Of a stretch of 64,000 bases of DNA, positions 1 to 8,842 are shown piece after piece (position 1 is the stretch's first letter; every line of letters starts with the position of its first letter). Source of the DNA: Tricholoma matsutake (taxonomy: Eukaryota > Basidiomycota > Agaricomycetes > Agaricales > Tricholomataceae); NCBI GenBank assembly GCA_026075535.2, contig AP026544.2:10106001-10170000 (forward strand), given 5' to 3'. Under the pieces are notes generated by a model, which saw nothing but the letters and a program-made list of their open reading frames with translations, was not told the origin of the DNA and did not search any database. Made by a program: the position numbers and the translations under genes.

Positions 1-1268
1 CACTTTGGCTAATTCTTGCATTGGCTGCAAGGAAAGACCTCCACCTTTGCTCTCTTGACATCTCCCATGCTTTCTTACTTGGGAAAGAACTTGAGGAAGT
101 CATCTACATGTGCCAACCCAAGGGTTTCCATCAAGGTAACCCAAACACAGTTTGTCTGCTGTGTAAACCTCTCTATGGGTTGAAACAGTCTGCTCGCCAT
201 GAGGTATTGACAGCTATGGGATTTACACGCTGTGAAGCAGACTGTGCTGTTTATATTTACACATGAGGTGAAGTCAGGGTAATTGTTCCAATCTTTATCG
301 ATGACATTACTCTTGCTGGGACTTCTACTTCTGCCATTGACAAGGTAGTTGAAGATCTCAAATCCTATTTCAAACTTTGTGATCTTGGTTCTACTCAATT
401 CCTACTTGGCATCCACATTACTCATGACCTCACAAATCACACCATCTCCCTCTCCCAACATCAGTACATCGTTGATGTGCTTGAATGTTTTGGTATGTCA
501 GATTGCAAACCTGTCTTGACTCCCATGGATCCCTCCCTTTCATTGACTTCTGACATGTGCCCCAAAACAGAGGAAGATGTTGCAGAAATGCACAATGTTC
601 CTTATTTGGTTGCTGTTGGGTCTTTGATGTACCTTGCCACCACCACCCGTCCGGACATTGCTTATACAGTTGGTGTACTTGGTTGTTTCAACCACAACCC
701 TGGTCCTCATCATTGGCTTGCAGTCAAGCATCTACTTCGCTATCTCAAGGGTACTATGGACTACAAACTAGTCTATGGACCTGATGAGGATGGTAGTGAG
801 TTATTCACAACTTACACTGATGCTGACCATGGTGGTAACAAGGATAATGGTTGCTCAACTGGTGGCTATTTGACTTGTGTCGGTGGAGGTGCAGTTGACT
901 GGCAGAGTTGGCTACAACCTTTTGTGACACTTTCCACCACAGAGGCTGAGTTTGTTGCTGCAGTAGAGGCTGGAAAGGAAATCAAGTGGACTCGCAGCAT
1001 TTTACAGGAATTTGGATATCCTGTTGATCGTTCGTCCACTCTCTTCATTGATAACCAGTCTGCTCTCACTGTTTCCAAAAACCTGGAGCACCATGGACAA
1101 ATGAAGCACCTTGATCTCAAGTACTACTGGCTACGTGATGAAGTTGAAGCTGGCACCATTTCCCCTGTCTATATCCCCACCACTGACCAACTTGCCGACA
1201 TTCTTACCAAGGCACTACCTTGTGTAACGGTGGAAAAATTCTGGACTCTTCTTGGTTTAAAGGTGTGA
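1..1268 (+). pseudogene. Ty1/copia Pol, reverse transcriptase C-terminal part and RNase H (partial, broken)
   Basis: This is the end of a copia polyprotein that starts outside the window. One frame runs from the left edge to a natural TGA at 1266-1268. The RT part shows LDISHAFLLG, then the LYGLKQSAR block and a FIDD version of the YVDD catalytic box near 295. The RNase H/C-terminal part includes a TDADHGG motif, LSTTEAEF near 935 and the usual DQLADILTKALP tail. The frame is interrupted by one TGA at 264-266, where an arginine codon CGA is plausible. The segment between LKQSAR and HEVL looks shortened, because the usual aromatic-rich link is missing, so there may be a small in-frame deletion. 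The reading frame continues correctly after the stop. The element would have made RT and RNase H for cytoplasmic particles; it is now dead. Confidence 0.93.
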
Positions 1269-1293
1269 TTTCAGCGATTTTGAGAGTTGCTTT

Positions 1294-1570
1294 ATCAAGG
1301 GGGGGTGTTAAATGTATGATTCACCATCTCTCTATTTTACTTCTATCCTACTTCTATTCCATGTCCTATCACTTGTAGTTACACTCATGGGCACTTAGAG
1401 TAGTTTCCACCTTGTGTTTATCACTGTTTGTTTCACAGTATGTAGACTGCAGAGTCCGGAGTTTTGCACTCTTCAGTTGCTCACTCTGGACTCCAGCTGT
1501 TCAGTCTATCTGAGTCTCCCTTCACAGTTGCTAGGTTAAACTGCACTAAAGGCAACCTCAGACTTTAGCA
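1294..1570 (+). repeat. Copia polypurine tract and 3' LTR
   Basis: A purine run (AAGGGGGGG) directly precedes a 265-bp LTR at 1306-1570 that starts TGTTAAATG and ends TTTAGCA. The same LTR recurs in inverted orientation as a solo copy at 35081-35400, which fixes both edges. The 5' partner lies outside the window, so the target duplication cannot be confirmed here. Confidence 0.9.
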
Positions 1571-1603
1571 TTTTTCTCTTTGCTACAGCCTCCCATAACG
1601 TTG

Positions 1604-2807
1604 ATGGGAGGGAATAGGTTCTTCAGCAATGACCCAATGAATGACAGTGACTCTGAGACCAACGACCAGTCTCAAAGGGGGAGGGACATTAGGAGGAATA
1701 GGGAAGGAGGACAAGGACTCAAGCTGCAAGGCTCGAGGCAATGAGAGAGAGAAATCGAGCCACAAGGCCTGAGACCAAGGGAGCGAGAGACGCGAGATCA
1801 AAGAGGCACCCAAGGTCAAGATCCTTCACCCAACTTGGGCAAAAGGAGAATGGGACAAGAGGATGGGGGATGGAGGAATGATGCCCAATTGGGCATTGTG
1901 GTTCATCATTTTGGATGTGACGTCTGCAAGCAGTATGCCATGCATGTGTACCAGCTGGAGTTTGACCAGGACCCTGACTATCTCAACGCTAAGGACCGCC
2001 ATGACCACAAGATATCCTCTGGGGAATGACCAGCCTCCAGACAACTTCATGAGGATTATGAGGACAAGACAGCTAGACTCAGGGCCTGAATTTGGCACCT
2101 TGAGGATGAGTTGGACCAATGTCTGAAGGATCACCTGGCCAAATGACCCCATGGTCGTGAGCCTTCCCCCAGACCACGTTCTCCAGTCCAGGAGTGTTCT
2201 TATGTTGTCACCTCCACTAAGCCCGCCGCGCCTGCCCCAAAGGTTCGACCAGCTGAGGCAATGGATGTGGACAAGGGCAAGAAGGAGAGGGAGTACCCTC
2301 TCCTTCCCCCTCCAGGGCCCTGGATGATCAACCTGGCACCGGGTATTTCCCAACCGGCTAACTGGTTCCCAGCTCCTCCAGTCCATAATCCTGTTCCCCC
2401 TACCTTGCCATGAAACAGTGCCGAGTTCAATATATGGGCCATGGCTGCTCAGCAGCCCAGCAATGAGACTTATCTACGGTGAGCGCAGTCATATGTACGC
2501 TATGCCAGCTTAACCCCTTCCGAGACCCAAACCCCCTTAATGAACTATGCCATTGCCAACTGGAGACTTCCCCAGTGGCTCCCCATGGATTGACAATCCT
2601 CCAAGGGGATTCGGTGACTGCATGAGCCAGGCAGGATGGTTCAACCCTGAATAAATGACCTGGTGGAATTCTGGGTCCAATTCATGCATCAACAACTCTA
2701 CCAATTCTGGAACTCCTCTGGGTTGGTTCTAGATGAACATCAAGTTTCCCTTTCCCATGTAAGGGGAATGCTTTTATTACAACAACAAGTCCCTCCTGGA
2801 CTGTCTC
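1604..2807 (+). pseudogene. ORF1 of a two-ORF element of unknown type, first part
   Basis: I do not recognise this protein. From ATG at 1604 one frame stays readable for 1.2 kb and continues at 7504 after gypsy A is removed, to end at TGA 7614-7616. It contains nine in-frame TGA codons (1742, 2027, 2087, 2144, 2411, 2480, 2591, 2615, 2648) and no TAA or TAG, which suggests arginine CGA codons lost by C-to-T change. Visible traits are a basic, charged N-terminus, a CDVCKQY cysteine pair near 1925, a charged coiled-coil-like stretch near 2080, a proline-rich segment with PLLPPPGPW, and a tryptophan- and glutamine-rich C-terminus. A second ORF (7623 onward) follows in tandem, so this could be a Gag-like protein of a retroelement. 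No RT was found that belongs to it. Confidence 0.55.
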
Positions 2808-3574
2808 TGTTAAGACTATAGGTCTCAACTCAGCCTTGGCTCTGTATGTTATAGTTGGAGGCTTTCCAACTGTCTCGTATCGCACTAGGAGGCTTTCCTA
2901 GCATATCGGGCTTCCTGCCTTCACTTGGGTACTTCCTCAAGTTGTTGCAGCTATCCATACTCAGAGGCTTTCTGAGCAGACCGTAGGTTTGTATATCACA
3001 GTTGGAGGCTTTCCAACTGTCGAGTTCGATGTTATCACAGCTAGGGGCTTCCTAAGCTGTCGAGTGTTCTGGTTGAGTCTAAGACCATTATTTGAATTAG
3101 GTCAAGCTGAGGAATACACAGAGTATAGCTACAGCTTATATACTAATCTAGGACTACCTATCGTCCAATCGGAAAGGTAGATGCATATCAAGTAAGAACA
3201 GAGATAATAGGCCTCATGCCTTGCATGAGGCGTCCAATGTCATGGAGTGCTGCAGTGCAGCATGTCAGGGAACAATAAGGGATAAACCTCATGCCTAGCG
3301 TGAGGTGTCCGATGTCACGGATCTGATGTCAAGGATCCGATGTCAAGGACATGCTGTGGTGCAGCATGTCAATCGTGAGAGTCCGACGTTATGGACCTCA
3401 TGTCAAGGGGCTGTCGTATCACAGCATGTGTGGGAGTGGGTTCAGGTGCATGGAGTCACCATGCGTCAAAGCGTCTCCCATCAGAAGTGAGTCGAGTCGA
3501 ATGAGAAAAATAAAGTACCCGGCCTTGCCGGCATACATCTGGTCATCCTGGGTTACGATAACAAAATCGTAACA
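2808..3574 (-). repeat. Gypsy A 3' LTR
   Basis: 767 bp, reading TGTTACGAT...GTCTTAACA on the minus strand. It carries a TATATAA box on the minus strand just upstream of the segment 3099-3110 that matches the primer-binding site, and a cluster of stem-loops at 2853-3060. Palindromes of the form CCTCATGC...GCATGAGG lie in the U3 part near 3213 and 3288. Confidence 0.93.
2853..3060. promoter_or_regulatory. Cluster of stem-loops sharing one loop sequence in R/U5 of the LTR
   Basis: Five to six short inverted repeats follow each other, each built around GRGGCTTTC or GRGGCTTCC: AGTTGG/CCAACT, CTAGG/CCTAG, ACTTG/CAAGT, CTCAG/CTGAG, CAGTTGG/CCAACTG, and AGCT(T)AGG-type arms. They lie between the inferred transcript start and the primer-binding site, so they would be in the 5' leader and the 3' end of the RNA. 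In gypsy B the second hairpin has AAGA/TCTT arms in place of AGGA/TCCT, a compensated change. Function is inferred only. Confidence 0.6.
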
Positions 3575-3592
3575 TCACCCTCTCTCTATCTT
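3575..3592 (-). promoter_or_regulatory. Gypsy A polypurine tract
   Basis: Read on the minus strand, GATAGAGAGAGGGTGA directly abuts the 3' LTR. This is the expected position and base content of the plus-strand primer. The same tract flanks the gypsy B LTR at 20039. Confidence 0.8.
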
Positions 3593-3599
3593 CAAAGTC

Positions 3600-4189
3600 A
3601 CTGACTTTGATCACCATCTTCTTTTCTCCACTCAGGAGGTGGGGTGGGTCAGGGTCTGAGGGAATCGGTTGGAGTGCAGTAGGGTTCATAGTTCTCCATG
3701 CTCTCCAAGTAGGAGCCTTCTCACCAGGCTATATCCACTCTCCTCATTGTAGTGGGCATTCTACTGGAGGTCGATCCATAGGGGTCTGCTCACACCCGCC
3801 AGTGGGCTCATACCAGGGCAAAGCCCTGTCCAGTCGACACAGAAGTCCTCTGAGATGTAGTCTTCCCTGTCTTGCTCTTCCTCAAAACACCACTCTTCAT
3901 ATTGGGTCCTCACCCAGGTGTAGGCCGCCTTTGTGCTCCTCCAGGCAAAGAGGCAGCATTTGGGACAGGTTGAGGACATCCTTCTTATCCAGTTGTCCCT
4001 TGTTATCCAGAAGGAAATCCCATGCAGGCATACCCACAAGGGTCTGCCTGGGAGTATGTTCATCAGTGGTCATTGGTCGATGACCGTTTGCCCAGTCCTT
4101 GCTGGGGTTCATGGTAGGTGTAGTGTCGATGGAGGGGGGAGCATCTTGTGGTTTCTTTGGTTTGGTAAGTGTTTTCAGTCTTGGGGGTT
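3600..4189 (-). pseudogene. Reading frame downstream of the chromodomain, conserved between gypsy A and B
   Basis: After the Pol stop TAG (near 4190) the same frame continues for roughly 190 codons towards the 3' LTR, broken here mainly by TGA codons. The strongest block reads CPKCCLFAWRSTK, preceded by GRPLWVCLHGI and followed by an acidic stretch with DREDY and a basic end with RRLLLGEH. The corresponding gypsy B region (20117-20600) shows the same protein blocks with mostly conservative differences, which suggests coding rather than spacer. I do not know its function. It may be a C-terminal Pol extension reached by readthrough, or a separate third ORF. Confidence 0.5.
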
Positions 4190-5580
4190 CTACAGCTGTC
4201 GTTGCTGTTTATATGCCCCTAGGATTGTCTTGGCATGTTTCAGGTTTCCCTCGGGCTCCCATGAGTTCTCCGAGGTCGGGTATCTGACCCACTTCACTAA
4301 GAAGTGCATGGTCCTTCCTTTCTTCTTATGTCCAATGATTGCTTCCACTTCATATTCCGATTTGCCTTCTATCAGATCGGGCAGTGGTTCTGGGAAGTTT
4401 GGTCCATGTGTCTCAGTTTCTTTATATGGGGAAAGGAGCGCCGTGTGGAACACTGGGTGTATCTTCCATTGTTCTGGCAACTTCAGTCGGTAGGAGAGTG
4501 GGCTCAGGACTTCCTTGATAGAGAACGGTCCTTCTCTTTTTGGTGTGAGCTTCTTTGTTTGGTGCATCATTCTGAGGTTCTTCGCTTCTAGCCACACTCT
4601 GTCTCCTTCTTTGAACGGGGTGAAGTGCCTTGTCATTCTTTCTGCCATCATTTGTCTGGCCAACTTGTGAGTTGCCTTCGCTTCATCTCGGGCCCATTGC
4701 AGTGCAACTATTTGTTTTTCTATGGCCGGTATGTTCGTCTTCAGGTAGGGGAGTGGGATCGCCTTGGGCTCATAGCCCATCATGAGGTAGAACGGGGAGT
4801 TCTTCTGTATGGAGTGCGTCCTCTGGTTGTGTGTGAACTCCGCGGTCGGGAGGAGGTGCTTCCAGTTCTCCTGGTTGTTCGAGCAGAAGATCCGTAAGTA
4901 TATTTCCACTTCCTGGTTCACCCATTCTGTCTCCCCGTCGGTCTGGGGGTGGTATGCTGTGCTCATTGCCAGCTTGATTCTGAGCAGTCTTCCTAGCTCC
5001 TGGAACAGCTGCGAGGCAAATCTGGGATCTCTGTCGGAGATGATCTTGTCTGGGAGGCCAAATCATTTGTAGACATTGTCTAGGTAGAGGGTGGCCGCTC
5101 CCAATGCATCTATTGTTTTCCTGCAAGGGATAAAAATTACCCCCTTCATAAGCCCATGGTCTACCATGACCATGAGTGCATCATAACCATTGGACTCTGG
5201 CAAGTCGGTTATAAAATCTGTCGTCACCATTGCAAATGGTCTCGTTGCTTTGGATTTGATCGGTTGCAGTGGGGGTGTCATCGGGTGGGTATTGACCTTC
5301 ATTTGCCGGCATGTGGCACATCCAGCGACATAGTTCTTGATGTATGTCATCATTCCTGGCCACCAGTAGTCCCTCCTGATCATTTCCATTGTCTGCCATT
5401 GTCCCAGGTGTCCGCTGGTTACTCCTTCGTGGTATTTTTGCACCAGCTTCTTCTGTAGATCTCCGTTGTCCGGGACATAGCACCTGTCTCGGAAGAATAG
5501 AAGGCCATCGTCTATTTTCCAATCTTCCAATGCTGACTTGATTGGCGGCATTCCTTTTGTCTTTAGCGCCTTGATTGCGC
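4190..5580 (-). pseudogene. Gypsy A Pol: integrase and chromodomain
   Basis: Minus-strand integrase. The zinc-binding HHCC region (EKYHEGV-type, GH, then CATCRQMK) starts near 5480. The catalytic core follows with Asp in TTDFITDLP, Asp in ISDRDPRF and Glu in the GETEWVNQEVE segment. The C-terminal DNA-binding part contains the GDRVWLEAKNL motif. A chromodomain follows (EYEVEAII, LVKWVRY, NSWEPEGNL) near 4230-4370; in chromoviruses this directs integration to modified chromatin. The frame has a TGA near 5063, where CGA is likely, and ends with TAG near 4190. Upstream it is fused to the Gag C-terminus through the homopolymer at 5581-5600. Confidence 0.9.
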
Positions 5581-5600
5581 TTTTTTTTTTTTTTTTTTTT
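5581..5600. repeat. 20-base poly(T)/poly(A) tract at a deletion junction
   Basis: Twenty T on the plus strand, poly(A) in the sense of the element. It sits exactly where the Gag C-terminus joins a late RNase H/integrase linker. Gypsy B has about 2.9 kb of protease, RT and RNase H between these two points. Confidence 0.85.
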
Positions 5601-6660
5601 GAGTCTAGTTCTCCTACGATTGCTTGGATCCTTGAGTAGGCTTCCTTTCCTTTATTCTTTGGGGATGGCCGGTCCTCGGTCCTCTTTTCCCCTTTCTTGT
5701 GTTTGGTTGCTCTGTGTCTGGGCTGGTGGCACACAAAGCACAACCCTTTCTTCATGTGTTTGATCTTCTCCCGATAGGAGAGTCGGTTGATCTCGAATGG
5801 GGTCTCTTTTGCTTTAGAGCTTGGTAGCTTTCTCGTCAAAGCCTCCTGCAGCCTTCCTGTTATGGCTTTTGCTCTCCTCCACTGTCCATCATACTTGGAG
5901 GCGGCGTTGATCATTCCTTCCCCAAGGTCATCGGGATCGCTTCCATATTGAAAACTCTTTCAAGGAGCTTGGGGTTCAGCCCATCCATGAAGAGTTTGAT
6001 GAGGGCGGTGTCATCGTTGATTCCTGCCTTCTCTTGCAGGATTTGGAACTGGGCTATGTAGTCCTCCAGGTCCTGTCCCTGCTTCAATGTTTTCATTTCT
6101 GTCCTGGCTCTGCCAGCTTCATCGATCGGCATGAATGCTGTCTTGAGCACCAATTCAAAGGCTGACCATGTTCCTAGGTCTTCCTTTTCTGCCCATGTCT
6201 GTGCCCAGGGCACGGCGGTTCCTCTGTTCATGAAGGACAATGCAAAGATGGTCTTCTTCTCATCAGTGTCATAGATTCCATGGTTCACTCTCAAATAGAG
6301 TTTCACTTCTTGTAAGAACTTTGCAGTTCTGGTTCAGTCCCCTGTGAAGTTGGAGGGGGTTCATATTCTGATCTCCTTGGTCGATGCGGTGGGTTCAGTA
6401 GACATGTTGGCGTTGTCGTCGGATAGGGAGAATGGATCTCATTCTGGGGTTTCTTCTTTATCAAAGGATCTAAAATCCTCTTCGTCGAGGTATCGGGGTT
6501 CTTCGTCACTGGTTCTCTTTGAGAACCACTTCTGTGCTGGTTCCGAGTATCGTACTAGTCGACCCTGGTATCTATACCATGGGGTTCTTCCTGATGATGA
6601 TGCTCCGGTTGAAGGTCTGTCTGGGCTTTGTCTGAAAGACGTTGTGTCTGCACCATGGTA
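5601..6660 (-). pseudogene. Gypsy A Gag (broken)
   Basis: Colinear with the intact Gag of gypsy B. The N-terminus is disordered and charged, followed by a capsid-like region with KFLQEVKLYLRVNHGIYDT and LFMDGLNPKLLERVF, and a zinc knuckle CFVCHQPRHRATKH near 5730 with spacing C-x2-C-x4-H-x4-H. Several in-frame TGA codons and a frameshift near 5911 destroy the frame. The C-terminus ends at the poly(T) deletion junction. Gag would form the particle and bind element RNA. Confidence 0.85.
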
Positions 6661-6675
6661 GGTGGACTTTGTAGA

Positions 6676-6687
6676 TCAGCTTGACCT
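6676..6687 (-). promoter_or_regulatory. Gypsy A primer-binding site, self-primer type
   Basis: Two bases inside the 5' LTR edge the element-sense strand reads AGGTCAAGCTGA. No typical tRNA 3'-end complement starting TGG is present. The LTR itself contains the complementary 12 bases at 6981-6992 and 3099-3110, about 32 bp downstream of TATATAA (7018-7024). This fits Tf1-type priming by the 5' end of the element's own RNA. Confidence 0.65.
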
Positions 6688-6689
6688 TT

Positions 6690-7498
6690 TGTTAAGACTA
6701 TAGGTCTCAACTCAGCCTTGGCTCTGTATGTTACAGTTGGAGGCTTTCCAACTGTCTTGTATTGCACTAGGAGGCTTTCCTAGCGTATTGGGCTTCCTGC
6801 CTTCACTTGGGTACTTCCTCAAGTCATCATGGCTATCCATACTCAGAGGCTTTCTGAGCAGACCGTAGGTTTGTATATCACAGTTGGAGGCTTTCCAACT
6901 GTCGAGTTCGATGTTATCACAGCTAGGGGCTTCCTAAGCTGTCGAGTGTTCTGGTTGAGTCTAAGACTGTTATTTGAATTAGGTCAAGCTGAGGAATACA
7001 CAGAGTATAGCTACAGCTTATATACTAATCTAGGACTACCTATCGCCCAATCAGAAAGGTAGATGCATATCAAGTAAGAATAGAGATAATAGGCCTCATG
7101 CCTTGCATGAGGCATCCGATGTCATGGAGTGCTGTGGCGCAGCATGTCAGGGAACAATAAGGGATAAGCCTCATGCCTAGCGTGAGGCGTCCGATGTCAT
7201 GGATCCAATGTCATGGATCCAATGTCAAGGATCCAATGTCATGGATCCAATGTCAAGGATCCAATGTCAAGGACATGCTGTGGCGCAGCATGTCGATCGT
7301 GAGAGTCCAACGTTATGGACCTCATGTCAAGGGGCTGTCATATCACAGCTTGTGTGGGAGTGGGTTCGGGTGCATGGAGTCACCATGTGTCAAAGCATCT
7401 CCCATCAGAAGTGAGTTGAGTTGAATGAGAAAAATAAAGTACCCAGCCTTGCCGGCATACATCTGGTCGTCCTGGGTTACGATAACAAAATCATAACA
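6690..7498 (-). repeat. Gypsy A 5' LTR
   Basis: 809 bp, longer than the 3' LTR mainly because a short tandem repeat (GATCCAATGTCAAG/TG units at about 7199-7268) has five units instead of about two. It has the same ends, TATA box, stem-loop cluster and U3 palindromes as the 3' LTR. Confidence 0.93.
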
Positions 7499-7503
7499 GT
7501 CTC

Positions 7504-7616
7504 AGCGACAGAAGTCCAGTTTAAATCTGCACCTGGCAGAGGTCTTCACCACCCCAGGATTGTATCGAAGATTGCAATCATCATTGGGTGTCTCTGTTGC
7601 TCTGTGCCGAGACTGA
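7504..7616 (+). pseudogene. ORF1 of the two-ORF element, C-terminal part
   Basis: This continues the 1604-2807 frame directly across the gypsy A target site (codon CAG split 2807/7504). About 37 codons follow, with NLHLAEVFTTPG and LYRRLQSS, to the stop TGA TAG. The C-terminus of the protein looks complete. Confidence 0.6.
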
Positions 7617-7622
7617 TAGTTC

Positions 7623-8395
7623 ATGTCCCTGGTGACTGACAATGTCACTGTGGAGGAGGTTGTCCGACATCTGGCTTCAATTGGAGTCCCAGACCATGAG
7701 GTCCAGGAAGCCTACTACTATGGAATAGGAATATTGACAGCGGCTACTCAGTCCCGCAGGGAAGACGAGTCCACAGATGCTAATGCTACCCTGCAACATG
7801 TTCGTCAAGTGGCTCAACCTGCACCCGAAGATGCCCCTCTGATGACAGAACCCAATCTGTGGCTGCCTCCTCCTGGGGCACGCTGTTTAACTCAGCCCCC
7901 ACTGGCCAAGCGTAAGAGAGACAGGGAATTGCCTGAGACTCCCCCACCTTTGGGGGGGCTGCTAGGACTGTCTTCCTCTACTCATGCCATGCCCCCCAGC
8001 TCGGCATCTATTTCTTCCACCTTGACTATGTGACCCGCAGGCCATGTTGATCCTCTCATTACTCCTGCTGTGCCTTCTCATCCTGCCTACATGTCCTCTG
8101 GTCCATCAGCCCCAGGGCCATCCAGCTCCACTTTCTGGTCCTTGAGTCTCCACCTGTCACTTCCCAGTGTACCCCTGGGGGTACCTGGACTCTCTCATGG
8201 AACCTCTAACCCTGTCTCGTCAACCGTGCTCCCCGTTGTGGCGGTACCTTCTCCCAGCCTTGCTCCCCTTGCTCCTGTCTCTCCAACCCTGTCGACTGCT
8301 TCCCAACCTCTGGAGACCCCAGACTTCATGGATGGAGGATGGTCCTACATAGGTCCTCCCCATTGAACCAAGGCCGATAAAAATAGGGCAAAGAG
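7623..8395 (+). pseudogene. ORF2 of the two-ORF element, N-terminal part
   Basis: ATG at 7623 lies seven bases after the ORF1 stop codon. The protein starts MSLVTDNVTVEEVV and IGVPDHEVQEAYYYGIGI, then becomes a long proline- and serine-rich low-complexity region. Two TGA codons (8034 and 8364) interrupt it; both are in frame and could be CGA. At 8391-8395 it meets the target duplication AAGAG of gypsy C and continues at 44363. I do not recognise a family. Confidence 0.5.
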
Positions 8396-8831
8396 TATAA
8401 GGGCAACCTCAGTCTCTAGCAAAGGGAAATCCGAAGTTAAAATTATACTACATATTACAGGGATTGGGGGCACACCTAGCAAAGGGAAATCCAAAGAGAA
8501 AACTCTAAGGATCCCTTTGCCAATGCCCAGTATATGTGAAGACAACAAAAATCAAATAATAACCTAAAAATAGAAAAGGTGGAGATAGGCAGATCAAGGC
8601 CACCAAATGACATCATACCAAGGGGTAGATGTTGGAATGGGTGCTCCACCCCTAAATATAAAACTGTCAACATGCACAAACATGATAGAAAGGGAAATTA
8701 GTAATAAAATCCGGAAAAATCATAGAAAATGAAGAATAGAAGGAAATGAAGTGAGGAAAAATATAGAACGAACGTAAAAAATAGGAGAAACACACAGGGC
8801 ACCCCCCCTAGTCCCCCCTAATCCCCTTACA
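8396..8831 (-). repeat. Gypsy C 3' LTR
   Basis: 436 bp, TGTAAGGGG...CCCTTATA on the minus strand. It is closely similar to the interrupted 5' LTR. A polypurine tract (AGAGAGGGGGTAG on the minus strand, 8832-8844) abuts it and overlaps the Pol stop. Confidence 0.92.
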
Positions 8832-8842
8832 CTACCCCCTCT

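Larger units (their letters stand above)
2808..7498 (-). mobile_element. Gypsy A: chromovirus-type LTR retrotransposon, internally deleted
   Basis: The element lies on the minus strand with a 5' LTR at 6690-7498 and a 3' LTR at 2808-3574, flanked by a perfect 5-bp target duplication GTCTC (2803-2807 and 7499-7503). Removing it rejoins ORF1 of the surrounding element in frame. Gag and the integrase-chromodomain end of Pol remain. Protease, RT and RNase H are missing through a deletion whose junction is a 20-base homopolymer at 5581-5600. It is a sister copy of gypsy B (19327-26759), which still has the missing part. Confidence 0.95.

Noticed and set aside
3933..4493. 186-codon plus-strand frame in gypsy A, with a matching one in gypsy B (20403-20966)
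   Set aside because: Antisense to Pol; similarity between copies is explained by the coding strand.
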